Shown here: one piece after another, positions 44,412 through 53,389 of the stretch
Layout of the letters: the number at the start of each line of letters is the position of its first letter
How positions within the stretch are numbered: the first letter of the stretch is position 1
Translations under genes and position numbers: made by a program
Assembly: GCA_947481635.1 (NCBI GenBank)
Contig: CANKHJ010000001.1
Location: 1 to 64,000 of the forward strand
DNA length: 64,000 nt
Source: Bradyrhizobiaceae bacterium
GTDB taxonomy: Bacteria; Pseudomonadota; Alphaproteobacteria; Rhizobiales; Xanthobacteraceae
Reading direction: 5' to 3'
Notes under the pieces: generated by a model
What the model saw: only the letters and a program-made list of their open reading frames with translations
Database searches by the model: none
Told to the model about the DNA's origin: nothing

Positions 44412-45560
44412 ATGACGGCAAGATTGTATCTCGATTGGAATGCCACGGCGCCGTTGCGCCCGGAAGCGCGTGCGGCGATGGCCGCAGCGCTGGATGGCAA
44501 TCCATCGTCGATTCATGCCGAGGGCCGCGCCGCCCGGAAGCTGGTCGAGGAGGCTCGTGCGTCGGTCGCGGCTCTGGTCGGGGCCGATCCGCGCGACGTG
44601 GTGTTCACCTCCGGCGGCACCGAAGCCAACATGCTGGCGCTGTCGCCGGCGCTCGGCACCCGGCTGTTCGTTTCGGCGGTGGAACATCCGTCCGTCATCA
44701 GCGGCGGCCGCTTCGCTCCCGATCAGGTCGAACAGGTTCAAGTGAACGCGCAGGGTCAGCTCGACCTCGACGCGCTGCGCCGTCGGATCGCCGGCGTGGC
44801 GCGGCCGCTCGTATCGGTGATGCTCGCCAATAACGAGACCGGCGTGGTTCAACCGATCGCGCAGGCCGCTGCCATCGTACATGAGGCCGGCGGTCTGCTG
44901 CATGTCGACGCGGTTCAGGCGGCGGGCAAGATTGTCCTCGATATCAATGCCTTGGGAGCGGATCTTCTCACCATCACGGCGCACAAGATCGGCGGCCCAA
45001 AGGGCATCGGCGCGCTGATCCGGCGCAACGATACCATCCCATTCGACCCGCTGGTGCGCGGCGGCGGGCAGGAGCGCGGGTTCCGCGGCGGCACCGAGAA
45101 TGTGCCTGGAATTGCCGGCTTCGGTTCGGCGGCGCAGGCCGCGCGGGCGGCGCTCGGCAGCGAGCAGACGCGGCTTGCGGCGTTGCGCGACCGGCTCGAA
45201 GCCGGGCTGGTTGCGGCCTCGGCCAATACTGTCATTTTCGGGGCGGGCGTCGACCGGCTCCCCAATACCACCCTGTTTGCGGTTCCTGGCGCCAAGGCCG
45301 AGACCGCGGTGATCGCGCTCGATCTCGATGGCGTCGCGGTGTCGTCAGGTGCCGCATGTTCCTCGGGCAAGGTAGCCGCCTCGCATGTGCTGGTCGCCAT
45401 GGGCGTCGCGCCCGATCTGGCGCGCGGCGAGGTGCGCGTGAGTCTCGGTCGCGATACCACCGAATCCGACGTGGAACGCTTCATTCAGGCTTGGAACAAG
45501 GTGCTCCAGTCACTACGTAAGGCGCAGCAAAAGTTTGTCGCACAAGGGGTTGCCGCATGA
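44412..45560 (+). CDS. Cysteine desulfurase, IscS/NifS type, first suf-operon gene
   Basis: A 382-residue PLP enzyme that takes sulfur from cysteine for Fe-S clusters. Motifs are LYLDWNATAPL, TSGGTEANMLAL, ANNETGVVQPI, the PLP lysine in ITAHKIGGPKGIG, and the mobile loop with the catalytic Cys in SSGAACSSGK. The start at 44412 is set by GGTGGA just upstream; longer versions lack support. Unlike SufS (group II), the loop is of the IscS group I kind. So the operon has two different desulfurases. It is followed after 111 bp by sufB. Confidence 0.92.
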   Translation: MTARLYLDWNATAPLRPEARAAMAAALDGNPSSIHAEGRAARKLVEEARASVAALVGADPRDVVFTSGGTEANMLALSPALGTRLFVSAVEHPSVISGGRFAPDQVEQVQVNAQGQLDLDALRRRIAGVARPLVSVMLANNETGVVQPIAQAAAIVHEAGGLLHVDAVQAAGKIVLDINALGADLLTITAHKIGGPKGIGALIRRNDTIPFDPLVRGGGQERGFRGGTENVPGIAGFGSAAQAARAALGSEQTRLAALRDRLEAGLVAASANTVIFGAGVDRLPNTTLFAVPGAKAETAVIALDLDGVAVSSGAACSSGKVAASHVLVAMGVAPDLARGEVRVSLGRDTTESDVERFIQAWNKVLQSLRKAQQKFVAQGVAA

Positions 45561-45671
45561 GCGGCATTCCGGAGGGTGATTTGCACAGATAGGATCTGCA
45601 CCAGCAGAACGAACGACCATAACCGACTGATACCCGACCGGCGGTCCTTGAAACCGCACGTGGAGGAATGA

Positions 45672-47153
45672 ATGCCGGCAGTACAAGAGACCGTCGAACA
45701 GGTCCGTCGCATCGACGTTGACCAATACAAATACGGTTTCGTCACGGACGTGGAATCCGACAAGGCCCCGAAGGGCCTGTCGGAGGATACTGTCCGTTTC
45801 ATCTCGGCCAAGAAGGAAGAGCCGGATTGGGTTCTGGCCTGGCGGCTCGACGCCTATAAGCGCTGGCTGACGATGCGCGAGCCGACCTGGGCGCGGGTCG
45901 ATTATCCGAAGATCGACTATCAGGACATCTATTATTACTCGGCGCCGAAGAAGGGCACCGGGCCGAAGTCGCTCGACGAGATCGATCCGGCGATCCTCGA
46001 GACCTACAAGAAGCTCGGCATTCCGCTGCGCGAGCAGGAATTGCTCGCCGGCGTAGTGCGCCCGGAAGGCGAGCGCCGCGTTGCGGTCGATGCCGTATTC
46101 GACAGCGTCTCAGTCGCGACCACGTTCCAGGAAGAACTGAAGAAGGCCGGCGTGATCTTCATGCCGATCTCGCAGGCGCTCAAAGAGCATCCCGATCTGG
46201 TGAAGCAATATCTCGGCACCGTGGTGCCGGTGACCGACAATTTCTTCGCGACGCTCAACTCGGCGGTGTTCACCGATGGCTCGTTCGTCTATGTGCCGCC
46301 CGGCGTGCGCTGCCCGATGGAGCTCTCGACCTATTTCCGGATCAACGAGAAGAATACCGGCCAGTTCGAACGCACGCTGATTATCGCCGACAAGGGCTCC
46401 TATGTGAGCTACCTTGAAGGCTGTACCGCGCCGATGCGCGACGAGAACCAGCTTCACGCTGCGGTGGTCGAGCTGGTCGCGCTCGAGGACGCCGAGATCA
46501 AGTACTCGACAGTGCAGAACTGGTATCCGGGCGACGCCAACGGCAAGGGCGGCATCTTCAACTTCGTGACCAAGCGCGGCGATTGCCGCGGCGCGCGCTC
46601 GAAAATCTCCTGGACCCAGGTCGAGACCGGTTCGGCGATCACCTGGAAATATCCAAGCTGCATCCTGCGCGGCGACGATTCACGCGGCGAGTTTTACTCG
46701 ATCGCGATCTCAAATGGCCGCCAGCAGGTCGACAGCGGCACCAAGATGACGCATCTCGGCAAGAACACCACCAGCCGCATTATCTCCAAGGGCGTCGCAG
46801 CCGGCCGCTCCAACAACACCTATCGCGGCCTCGTGACCGCGCATCGCAAGGCCAGCAAGGCGCGCAACTTCACGCAATGCGACTCGCTGCTGATTGGCGA
46901 CAAGGCCGGCGCGCATACCGTGCCCTATATCGAGGCGAAGAATTCCTCGACCGTGTTCGAACACGAAGCGACCACCTCGAAGATTTCCGAGGAGATGCTG
47001 TTCTATTGCCAGCAGCGCGGGCTTTCCCAGGAGGAAGCGGTGGCGCTGGTGGTGAACGGCTTCGTCAAGGACGTGCTGCAGCAACTCCCGATGGAATTCG
47101 CGGTCGAGGCGCAGAAGCTGATTTCGATCTCTCTGGAGGGAAGTGTCGGCTGA
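45672..47153 (+). CDS. sufB: Fe-S cluster assembly scaffold SufB
   Basis: A 493-residue subunit of the SufBCD scaffold on which Fe-S clusters are built. GGAGG lies six bases before the ATG. Typical stretches are [59 protein letters not shown] and [15 protein letters not shown]. The conserved cysteine in the core strand ([18 protein letters not shown]) is present. Length is normal. It lies between the IscS-type desulfurase and sufC; a 164-bp spacer with a palindromic repeat separates it from sufC. Confidence 0.97.
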   Translation: MPAVQETVEQVRRIDVDQYKYGFVTDVESDKAPKGLSEDTVRFISAKKEEPDWVLAWRLDAYKRWLTMREPTWARVDYPKIDYQDIYYYSAPKKGTGPKSLDEIDPAILETYKKLGIPLREQELLAGVVRPEGERRVAVDAVFDSVSVATTFQEELKKAGVIFMPISQALKEHPDLVKQYLGTVVPVTDNFFATLNSAVFTDGSFVYVPPGVRCPMELSTYFRINEKNTGQFERTLIIADKGSYVSYLEGCTAPMRDENQLHAAVVELVALEDAEIKYSTVQNWYPGDANGKGGIFNFVTKRGDCRGARSKISWTQVETGSAITWKYPSCILRGDDSRGEFYSIAISNGRQQVDSGTKMTHLGKNTTSRIISKGVAAGRSNNTYRGLVTAHRKASKARNFTQCDSLLIGDKAGAHTVPYIEAKNSSTVFEHEATTSKISEEMLFYCQQRGLSQEEAVALVVNGFVKDVLQQLPMEFAVEAQKLISISLEGSVG

Positions 47154-47157
47154 AGGT

Positions 47158-47270
47158 GCGGAGCCGTCATCCTGAGGCGCGAACGAAGCGAGCCTCGAAG
47201 GATGAGCGGCCACGCTGCAGCCGTCACCCTTCGAGGCTCGGCGAAGATGCCGAGCACCCCCGGGGTGATG
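47158..47270. repeat. Palindromic repeat inside the suf operon (sufB-sufC)
   Basis: Contains CGTCATCCTGAGG, CGAGCCTCGAAGGATGA, then CACCCTTCGAGGCTCGGCG and a CGAGCAC end, so two CCTTCGAGGCTCG-type arms face each other. It is related to the 19932-19980 element. Lying in the operon, it may stabilise the upstream sufB RNA or reduce read-through to sufC. Confidence 0.8.
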
Positions 47271-47317
47271 GATTGAAGATTGGACGCCGGGTTAAGATTA
47301 AGAACTGGATCGATTGA

Positions 47318-48073
47318 ATGTCGTTGCTTGAGATCAAGAACCTGCATGTCGAGGTCGGAGGCCGCAAAATCCTCAACGGCCTGAATCTGTCCGTCGAGAA
47401 GGGGCAGGTCGCCGCGATCATGGGCCCGAATGGATCGGGCAAATCGACGCTGTCTTATGTGCTTGCGGGCAAGCCGGGCTACACCGTGCTGGAGGGCGAG
47501 GCGCTCTATAACGGCGAAAGCCTGCTGACCATGCCGCCCGACGAGCGCGCCGCGAAGGGCGTGTTCCTGGCATTCCAATATCCGCTGGAAATTCCCGGCG
47601 TCGCCTCGATGACCTTCCTGCGCACCGCGCTCAACGCACAGAAGAAGACGCGCGGCGAGCCGGAATTGTCGACGCCGGAATTCCTCAAGCGCGTGCGCGA
47701 GGTCGCGGGCAAACTCGGCATCGAGCCGGAAATGCTGCGCCGCTCGGTCAATGTCGGATTTTCCGGCGGCGAGAAGAAGCGCAACGAAGTGCTGCAGATG
47801 GCGATGCTGGAGCCGCGGCTTTGTATTCTCGACGAGACCGATTCTGGCCTCGATATCGACGCGCTGCGCATTGTCTCAGAAGGCGTCAATAATCTGCGTT
47901 CGTCCGATCGCGCGATGGTGGTAATCACGCATTACCAGCGCCTGCTCGACTACATCGTGCCCGACGTGGTGCATGTGCTGTCGAAGGGCCGCATCGTGAA
48001 GACCGGCGGCAAGGAATTGGCGCATGAGCTCGAAGCGCATGGCTATGCGCAATTCGCGGGTGAGGCGGCGTGA
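47318..48073 (+). CDS. sufC: Fe-S cluster assembly ATPase SufC
   Basis: A 251-residue ABC-type ATPase of the SufBCD complex. Walker A is GPNGSGKST, the signature is [10 protein letters not shown], Walker B is [14 protein letters not shown] and the switch His is in [13 protein letters not shown]. The Q-loop is in [13 protein letters not shown]. There is no clear ribosome-binding site, and the gene follows the repeat. The TGA stop overlaps the sufD ATG. Confidence 0.97.
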   Translation: MSLLEIKNLHVEVGGRKILNGLNLSVEKGQVAAIMGPNGSGKSTLSYVLAGKPGYTVLEGEALYNGESLLTMPPDERAAKGVFLAFQYPLEIPGVASMTFLRTALNAQKKTRGEPELSTPEFLKRVREVAGKLGIEPEMLRRSVNVGFSGGEKKRNEVLQMAMLEPRLCILDETDSGLDIDALRIVSEGVNNLRSSDRAMVVITHYQRLLDYIVPDVVHVLSKGRIVKTGGKELAHELEAHGYAQFAGEAA

Positions 48074-49395
48074 TGAATGCCGAACTGCGCCAAGTGAAGA
48101 CGGCGGCCGAGCAGGGCCTGGCGGATGCGTTCGCCGCGGCGCGCGGCTCGCTGCCCGGCGCGGCAGCGGTCGCGGCACTGCGTGAGGCCGCGTTCGGGCG
48201 CTTCGTGGCCAAGGGCCTGCCGCATCGGCGTGTCGAGGAATGGAAATACACCGACCTGCGCGCGCTGATGCGCGAGGCGAAGCCGATCGCGGCGCCGCCC
48301 GGCGTGCCGGAGAAGGCGCAGGCGAAAGATGCCGGCGGGATGCTCGGTTCGCTCGAAGCGCGGCGGCTGATTTTCGTTGACGGCGCGTTCGTCGCGGAAA
48401 TGTCTGATCTCACGGCGTTGGAGCCCGGCCTGACCATCGGTTCGATGGCAGACGCGCTGGCGGCGGGCGAGCCGCTGGTGCTGGAGCAATTGTCGCGCCC
48501 GGCCGATGACATGGCGCTGGCGCTCAACACCGCCTTCATGGGCGATGGCGCGGTGATCGCGGTGCGCGAGGGCGTAGCGCTGGCGCGCCCGATCCACCTG
48601 GTATTCCTGCATGCCGGCAAGCCGGCCGCGATCTATCCGCGCTCGATGGTCGATGTCGGCCGGGCCTCGCGGCTCGCTCTGATTGAGAGCCATGAGAGCG
48701 CGGATGGTCGCGACGATCAGGTCAACGCCGCGATCGATCTCGTGGTCGCCGACGATGCGCATGTCGACTACGTCAAGATCGGCGCCGAGAGTTCCAAGGC
48801 TTTGCATATCGCGAGCCTGACGGCGCTGATCGGCGCCAACGCGCGCTTCAATGCCTTCGTGTTCACGACCGGCGGCGCGGTGACGCGCAACCAGTTTTTC
48901 ATCCGCTGCGGCGGCGACAATTCGACCATCCGGCTGGGCGGCGTGAGCCTGCTCAAGGGCCGCCAGCATGCCGACACCACGGTGGTGCTCGATCACGCGA
49001 CGGTGGGCTGCCAGAGCCGCGAAGTGTTCAAGGCGGTGCTCGATGGCGCAAGCCGCGGCGTGTTCCAGGGCCGGATCATCGTGCAGCCCAAGGCGCAGAA
49101 GACCGACGCGCGCATGATGAGCCAGGCGCTGCTGATGTCGGAGGATGCCGAGGCCGACAACAAGCCGGAACTGGAAATCTATGCCGACGACGTGCAATGC
49201 GGCCACGGTGCGACCGCCGGCGCGCTCGACGAGAACCTGAAATTCTATCTGATGGCGCGCGGCCTGCCGGAGCGCGATGCCGAGGCTTTGCTGATCCAGG
49301 CCTTCATCGGCGAAGCGGTGGAAGGCATCGAGCATGCCGGCCTGCGCGACGCGCTGATGGACGAGGCAGTGCGCTGGCTCGGAGCGCGGGTGTGA
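48073..49395 (+). CDS. sufD: Fe-S cluster assembly protein SufD
   Basis: A 440-residue partner of SufB in the scaffold. The start ATG overlaps the sufC stop by one base, so translation is coupled. The N-terminal helical region contains RRVEEWKYTDLRAL; the C-terminal right-handed helix region has DHATVGCQSREVFKAVLDGASRG (split here to its central part: GCQSREVFKAVLDG), VFQGRIIVQPKAQKTDA and DVQCGHGATAGALDE. Length is typical of alphaproteobacteria. It overlaps sufS by one base at its own stop. Confidence 0.95.
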   Translation: MNAELRQVKTAAEQGLADAFAAARGSLPGAAAVAALREAAFGRFVAKGLPHRRVEEWKYTDLRALMREAKPIAAPPGVPEKAQAKDAGGMLGSLEARRLIFVDGAFVAEMSDLTALEPGLTIGSMADALAAGEPLVLEQLSRPADDMALALNTAFMGDGAVIAVREGVALARPIHLVFLHAGKPAAIYPRSMVDVGRASRLALIESHESADGRDDQVNAAIDLVVADDAHVDYVKIGAESSKALHIASLTALIGANARFNAFVFTTGGAVTRNQFFIRCGGDNSTIRLGGVSLLKGRQHADTTVVLDHATVGCQSREVFKAVLDGASRGVFQGRIIVQPKAQKTDARMMSQALLMSEDAEADNKPELEIYADDVQCGHGATAGALDENLKFYLMARGLPERDAEALLIQAFIGEAVEGIEHAGLRDALMDEAVRWLGARV

Positions 49396-50639
49396 TGGCC
49401 CATCCCGCCGTGGCCAATGGCAGCTACGACGTCGCGCGGGTGCGCGAGGATTTCCCCGCGCTGGCGCTGGAGGTCTACGGCAAGCCGTTGGTGTATCTCG
49501 ACAACGCCGCCTCGGCGCAGAAGCCCAAGCTGGTGCTCGACCGCATCCAGCAGGCCTACACCACCGAATATGCCAACGTGCATCGCGGGCTGCATTACCT
49601 CGCCAATGCCGCGACCGAGGCCTACGAGGGCGCGCGCGCAAAAGTGCGCGACTTCCTCAATGCCGAACGCCTGGAAGAGATCGTGTTCACGCGCAATGCG
49701 ACCGAGGCGATCAACCTGGTGGCTGCGACCTTCGGGCGCGAGCGCATCCAGCCGGACGATGAGATCGTGCTCTCGATCATGGAGCATCACTCCAACATCG
49801 TGCCGTGGCATTTCCTGCGCGAGCGTTATGGCGCGGTGATCAAGTGGGCGCCCGTCGATGAGGATGGCAATTTCCTGATCGACGAATTCGAGAAGCTGTT
49901 GTCGCCGCGTACCAAGATGGTGGCGATGACGCAGATGTCCAATGCGCTTGGCACCATCGTACCGATCAAGGAAGTCGTGAAGCGGACCAAGGCACGCGGC
50001 ATTCCGGTGCTGGTCGACGGCAGCCAGGCGGCGGTGCATCTCGACGTCGATGTGCGCGACATCGGCTGCGACTTCTACATCATCACCGGGCACAAGCTTT
50101 ACGGCCCGACCGGCATCGGCGCGCTTTACGGCCGCTATGACCTGCTCGCGGCCATGCCGCCGTTCAATGGCGGCGGCGAGATGATCCGCGAAGTGTTCGA
50201 GGACCGGGTCACTTACGGCGAGCCGCCGCATCGCTTCGAGGCCGGTACACCGCCGATCGTACAGGCGATCGGCCTGGGCGCGGCAATCGACTACATCAAC
50301 TCGATCGGCAAGGCGCGGATCCGGGCGCACGAAGAGGATCTGGTCCGCTACGCCCACGAGAAGCTGTCGGCGATCAACTCGCTGCGCATCATCGGCAATG
50401 CCAAGGAGAAGGGCGCGATCGTCTCCTTCGAGGTGAAGAATGCGCATCCGCACGACATCGCGACCATCATCGACCGTTCGGGCGTGGCGGTGCGCGCCGG
50501 AACCCATTGCACCATGCCGCTGCTGGCGCGCTTCGGCGTGACCGCGACCTGCCGTGCCTCGTTCGGGCTCTACAACACCCGCGCCGAGGTCGACCGCCTT
50601 GCGGAGGCCCTGATCAAAGCGCAGGCTTTCTTTGCATAG
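49395..50639 (+). CDS. sufS: Cysteine desulfurase SufS
   Basis: A 414-residue group II cysteine desulfurase that supplies persulfide sulfur to SufBCD. The start ATG overlaps the sufD stop by one base. Motifs are VYLDNAASAQKP, FTRNATEAINLV, EHHSNIVPWHF, the PLP lysine in ITGHKLYGPTGIGALYG, and the catalytic cysteine in RAGTHCTMPLLARFG. No SufE gene is seen nearby, so the sulfur acceptor may be coded elsewhere. The neighbours are sufD and sufT. Confidence 0.97.
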   Translation: MAHPAVANGSYDVARVREDFPALALEVYGKPLVYLDNAASAQKPKLVLDRIQQAYTTEYANVHRGLHYLANAATEAYEGARAKVRDFLNAERLEEIVFTRNATEAINLVAATFGRERIQPDDEIVLSIMEHHSNIVPWHFLRERYGAVIKWAPVDEDGNFLIDEFEKLLSPRTKMVAMTQMSNALGTIVPIKEVVKRTKARGIPVLVDGSQAAVHLDVDVRDIGCDFYIITGHKLYGPTGIGALYGRYDLLAAMPPFNGGGEMIREVFEDRVTYGEPPHRFEAGTPPIVQAIGLGAAIDYINSIGKARIRAHEEDLVRYAHEKLSAINSLRIIGNAKEKGAIVSFEVKNAHPHDIATIIDRSGVAVRAGTHCTMPLLARFGVTATCRASFGLYNTRAEVDRLAEALIKAQAFFA

Positions 50640-50651
50640 AGATTGAATGAC

Positions 50652-51053
50652 ATGACCGAAGACCAGACCAAAGCCGCAGCGGCGGAACAGACCGACGGCG
50701 CCTCAGCCGAAGCGCCGGCTCCCGCCTCGGCGTTGCCGGCCGAGGAGGTCGCGCGCCTGTCCGACGAGATCGTGTCGGCGCTGAAGACGGTCTACGACCC
50801 GGAAATCCCGGCGGACATCTACGAACTCGGCCTGATCTACAAGGTCGATATCGAGGACGACCGTGCGGTGAAGATCGACATGACGCTGACCACGCCGAAC
50901 TGCCCGTCCGCCCAGGAACTGCCGATCATGGTGGAGAACGCCGTGGCCAGTGTCGCTGGCGTCGGTGCGGTGAAGGTGAGTGTCATCTGGGACCCGCCAT
51001 GGGATCCGAGCCGGATGACCGACGAGGCGCGTTCCGTGCTGAATATGTGGTGA
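50652..51053 (+). CDS. sufT: SufT/DUF59 Fe-S maturation protein
   Basis: A 133-residue protein with a disordered, Ala-rich N-terminus (1-40) and a MIP18/DUF59 domain at about 45-133. Marks are VYDPEIPADIYELGLIY, MTLTTPNCPSAQELP with the conserved Cys, and VIWDPPWDPSRMTDEAR. SufT helps mature Fe-S proteins, notably lipoate synthase and aconitase in other bacteria. The ATG at 50652 is the likely start (a TTG nine bases upstream would add three residues). It follows sufS after 12 bp. Confidence 0.93.
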   Translation: MTEDQTKAAAAEQTDGASAEAPAPASALPAEEVARLSDEIVSALKTVYDPEIPADIYELGLIYKVDIEDDRAVKIDMTLTTPNCPSAQELPIMVENAVASVAGVGAVKVSVIWDPPWDPSRMTDEARSVLNMW

Positions 51054-51149
51054 TTGCGGGTCTGCGTCGCGAACACCATATATAGACAAGCGACAACCGA
51101 TCAGTCACGTTTGTCTGCTCAATATGCCGCCGATTGGAAAGGTTCTGGA

Positions 51150-51521
51150 ATGGCCACCGCGCGTCCAAGACCCCAGGTGATGCGTCTCACCGAGGCAGCT
51201 GCCGAGCGTATCAAGTCCGTGATGGCGAATGCCGAACGGCCGATCGCCGGCGTGCGCGTCGGCGTCAAGAATGGCGGCTGTGCCGGCATGGCGTACACGA
51301 TGGAATACGCCGATGCCGTGAACCCGTCCGACGAGGTGGTTGAGGACAAGGGTGTGCGCGTACTGATCGATCCGAAGGCGGTACTGTTTCTGCTCGGCAC
51401 CGAGATGGACTACAAGATCGAGAAGCTGTCGGCGCAGTTCGTGTTCAACAACCCGAACCAGACCTCGGCCTGCGGCTGCGGCGAGTCGGTGCAACTCACG
51501 CCTGCCAGCGAGCACGCTTAA
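51150..51521 (+). CDS. sufA: A-type Fe-S carrier, SufA/IscA family
   Basis: A 123-residue HesB/IscA-family carrier that accepts clusters from SufBCD and passes them on. The three cluster cysteines are in NGGCAGMAYT and the C-terminal ACGCGES. The start at 51150 gives the normal N-terminus (RLTEAAAERIKSVM); GGAAAGG lies 14 bases upstream, a little far. It is the last core suf gene; a TfoX-like gene follows after 14 bp. Confidence 0.95.
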   Translation: MATARPRPQVMRLTEAAAERIKSVMANAERPIAGVRVGVKNGGCAGMAYTMEYADAVNPSDEVVEDKGVRVLIDPKAVLFLLGTEMDYKIEKLSAQFVFNNPNQTSACGCGESVQLTPASEHA

Positions 51522-51535
51522 ACCTTATCCCTCCG

Positions 51536-52009
51536 ATGGACGCTGACGACATCACCGAACTGTTCCGGGACTTCGGCCCGGTGACAGTGCGGCGCATGTT
51601 CAGCGGTGCCGGTGTTCATGCCGAGGGGATGAACTTTGCGTTCGTCGTCGATGGCATGATCTATCTCAAAACAGACGCTGAAACGGCAGCGGATTTCGAC
51701 CGCGAGAAACTCGCGGCGTTCACGTTCAGGCGCAAAGGCGGCAAGGAGATCGTTACCTCCTACCGGCGCATGCCGGACCGCTGCTACGACGAGCCGGAAG
51801 AGGCCGCGCATTGGGCGCGGGGCGCACTTGGTGTCGCGCGACGGGCTCAGATGCGCAAGCGGCCGGCGGCCAAGCGAAGTGCGAAGAAGGTTGCGCCAAA
51901 CAAGCGGCCGGTCGTGAAAGCGCGGACTTCGAAGACTTCGAAAAAGAAAACATCAGCGAAGATGAAATCGGGGGCGAAAAGAAAAAGCCGGCTGCGAAGC
52001 CGGCTTTGA
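51536..52009 (+). CDS. TfoX N-terminal domain protein with Lys/Arg-rich tail
   Basis: A 157-residue protein. Residues 1-95 form a TfoX_N domain (LFRDFGPVTVRRMFSGAGVH, FAFVVDGMIYLKTD, FRRKGGKEIVTSYRRMPD). TfoX/Sxy regulates competence in gammaproteobacteria, but stand-alone TfoX_N proteins in alphaproteobacteria have no known role. Residues 105-157 are a Lys/Arg/Ser/Ala-rich tail like histone H1 or DNA-binding tails. Only 14 bp separate it from sufA, so it may ride on the suf transcript. Its last codons overlap the terminator hairpin. Confidence 0.85.
   Translation: MDADDITELFRDFGPVTVRRMFSGAGVHAEGMNFAFVVDGMIYLKTDAETAADFDREKLAAFTFRRKGGKEIVTSYRRMPDRCYDEPEEAAHWARGALGVARRAQMRKRPAAKRSAKKVAPNKRPVVKARTSKTSKKKTSAKMKSGAKRKSRLRSRL
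51984..52007 (-). terminator. Hairpin terminator of the GGDEF gene (overlaps the tfoX-like end)
   Basis: AAAGCCGGC - 6 bases - GCCGGCTTT forms a perfect 9-bp stem. On the minus strand TTTTTCTTTT follows, so it ends transcription of the diguanylate cyclase gene about 30 bp past its stop. It could also slow plus-strand transcripts. Confidence 0.8.
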
Positions 52010-52036
52010 AACGTTGAAGAAGAAGCAGAAGGGGCG

Positions 52037-53104
52037 CTAAGCGACCTGGGTCTGTGTCGCCGGAGATACTTCCGGATCGGTCTCGCAGATCACTCGGTTT
52101 CGGCCGCTGCGCTTGGCGGCATAGAGGCAATTGTCGGCGCGCTCGATCAGCGTCTGCACGGTGTCGCCCTTGCGCAATTGCGCGACGCCGATGGAGATCG
52201 TGACCCGGCCGAGATGCTCGCCGGTGGAGCGCTTCATCAATTCCTTCATCATCACCGCGCGGCGGATGTGATCCGCCACGGTGAGCGCGGAGCGCAGCAC
52301 GGTATTCGGCAGCACCACCGCGAATTCCTCGCCGCCGTAACGCGCGGCGATATCCTGGCCCTTGACGTTCTGCTTCAGCGACATGGCGACGAGGCGCAGC
52401 ACCTGGTCGCCGGTGAGATGGCCGAAGGTGTCGTTGAACTTCTTGAAGTGATCGACGTCGGTCATCATCAGCGAGAGCGGCTCGTGCTTGGTGAACGAGT
52501 CCTCGATCGCCTTGGCAAGCGAATCGTCAAAATATTTGCGGTTGGCGAGCTGGGTCAGCGGATCGGTGAGGCTTTCGTTGCGCACCGTCTCAAGATGCTC
52601 CTGGAGTTGCGTGATCTCGCTCTTCGAGGCGGTCAACCGCGCTTCCAGCGCCTTGTTGTTCTTTTCCATCTCCTTGGCGGCCTGGACCAGGCCTTCGACG
52701 ATCGAGCGCAGGCCGTCATTATCCTTGGTGTGACCGAGCTTCTGGGTCACGTCAGCAAGGCTTTCGGTGTAGCTGTTGGCACTGCCAGCGGCAGCGCCGA
52801 TCATCGCCATCACCTGCTCGATTTCGCCCATCACCTGGGTGCCGACCTGATCGATCCGGTCGGTGAAGCGGTTGGCCGAGATGTAAGTCTCGTAGATTTC
52901 GTCGATGTCAGCATCGCTCAACGTGCCGTTGCGCGCGACAGTCTCATTGATCATCTGATTGAGCGATGGGTTGTATCCGGTCGCGTAGGCGTACCAGACT
53001 TCATAATGACGCGGAGAGGCTGGCTGACGCAGCGCCTTGATCTGACCTAGTGCAATACCAGCGAACGCCATGGTGCGCTCGTGCTCGTCGGCCTGATTGG
53101 TCAT
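52037..53104 (-). CDS. GGDEF-domain diguanylate cyclase
   Basis: A 355-residue cytoplasmic protein. Residues 1-170 are helical, with no membrane segment, and begin AFAGIALGQIKALRQPASPR; a coiled coil at about 150-185 (KNNKALEARLTASKSEITQL) leads to the GGDEF domain (about 190-345). The active site is RYGGEEFAVVLP, so the enzyme should make c-di-GMP. The inhibitory I-site RxxD is replaced by KGQD, so product inhibition may be weak. The start at 53104 follows GGAG; an 18-residue-longer version is less likely. A similar N-region occurs in other alphaproteobacterial cyclases. Confidence 0.9.
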   Translation of the reverse strand: MTNQADEHERTMAFAGIALGQIKALRQPASPRHYEVWYAYATGYNPSLNQMINETVARNGTLSDADIDEIYETYISANRFTDRIDQVGTQVMGEIEQVMAMIGAAAGSANSYTESLADVTQKLGHTKDNDGLRSIVEGLVQAAKEMEKNNKALEARLTASKSEITQLQEHLETVRNESLTDPLTQLANRKYFDDSLAKAIEDSFTKHEPLSLMMTDVDHFKKFNDTFGHLTGDQVLRLVAMSLKQNVKGQDIAARYGGEEFAVVLPNTVLRSALTVADHIRRAVMMKELMKRSTGEHLGRVTISIGVAQLRKGDTVQTLIERADNCLYAAKRSGRNRVICETDPEVSPATQTQVA

Positions 53105-53340
53105 CAATACGCGCTCCGCCCACAGAGCTGGACTCTGCGGCCTACCCCAGTTCCACAAATGCGGGTCGGTGTAGTGCCCCCCGACGGTAAAAACCGTATT
53201 CCACAGCGGTGAATCGCAGGTAAACGGATGGGGTTATAAGGGAGAAATATATGTGATGATAAATCACGGACAGAAATATGGCCCCCCTGTTAGCCGGACT
53301 TACCAGTGCGGGGTTTTATGGACCGTCAGTCGGCCAAAAC
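53105..53340. other. Spacer upstream of the GGDEF gene
   Basis: No supported gene. It is AT-richer than its neighbours near 53240-53280, so the promoter of the diguanylate cyclase gene probably lies here, but I cannot identify -35 and -10 boxes with confidence. Confidence 0.4.
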
Positions 53341-53370
53341 AAATTGAGCCCCGATAGGGGCTCAATTTTT
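53341..53370 (-). terminator. Rho-independent terminator of the DEAD-box gene
   Basis: AAATTGAGCCCC - GATA - GGGGCTCAATTT is a perfect 12-bp stem. TTGTTTTGG follows on the minus strand and extra T bases on the plus strand, so it could work both ways. It lies 20 bp after the helicase stop. Confidence 0.93.
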
Positions 53371-53389
53371 CAATCGATGAGGATGATGC

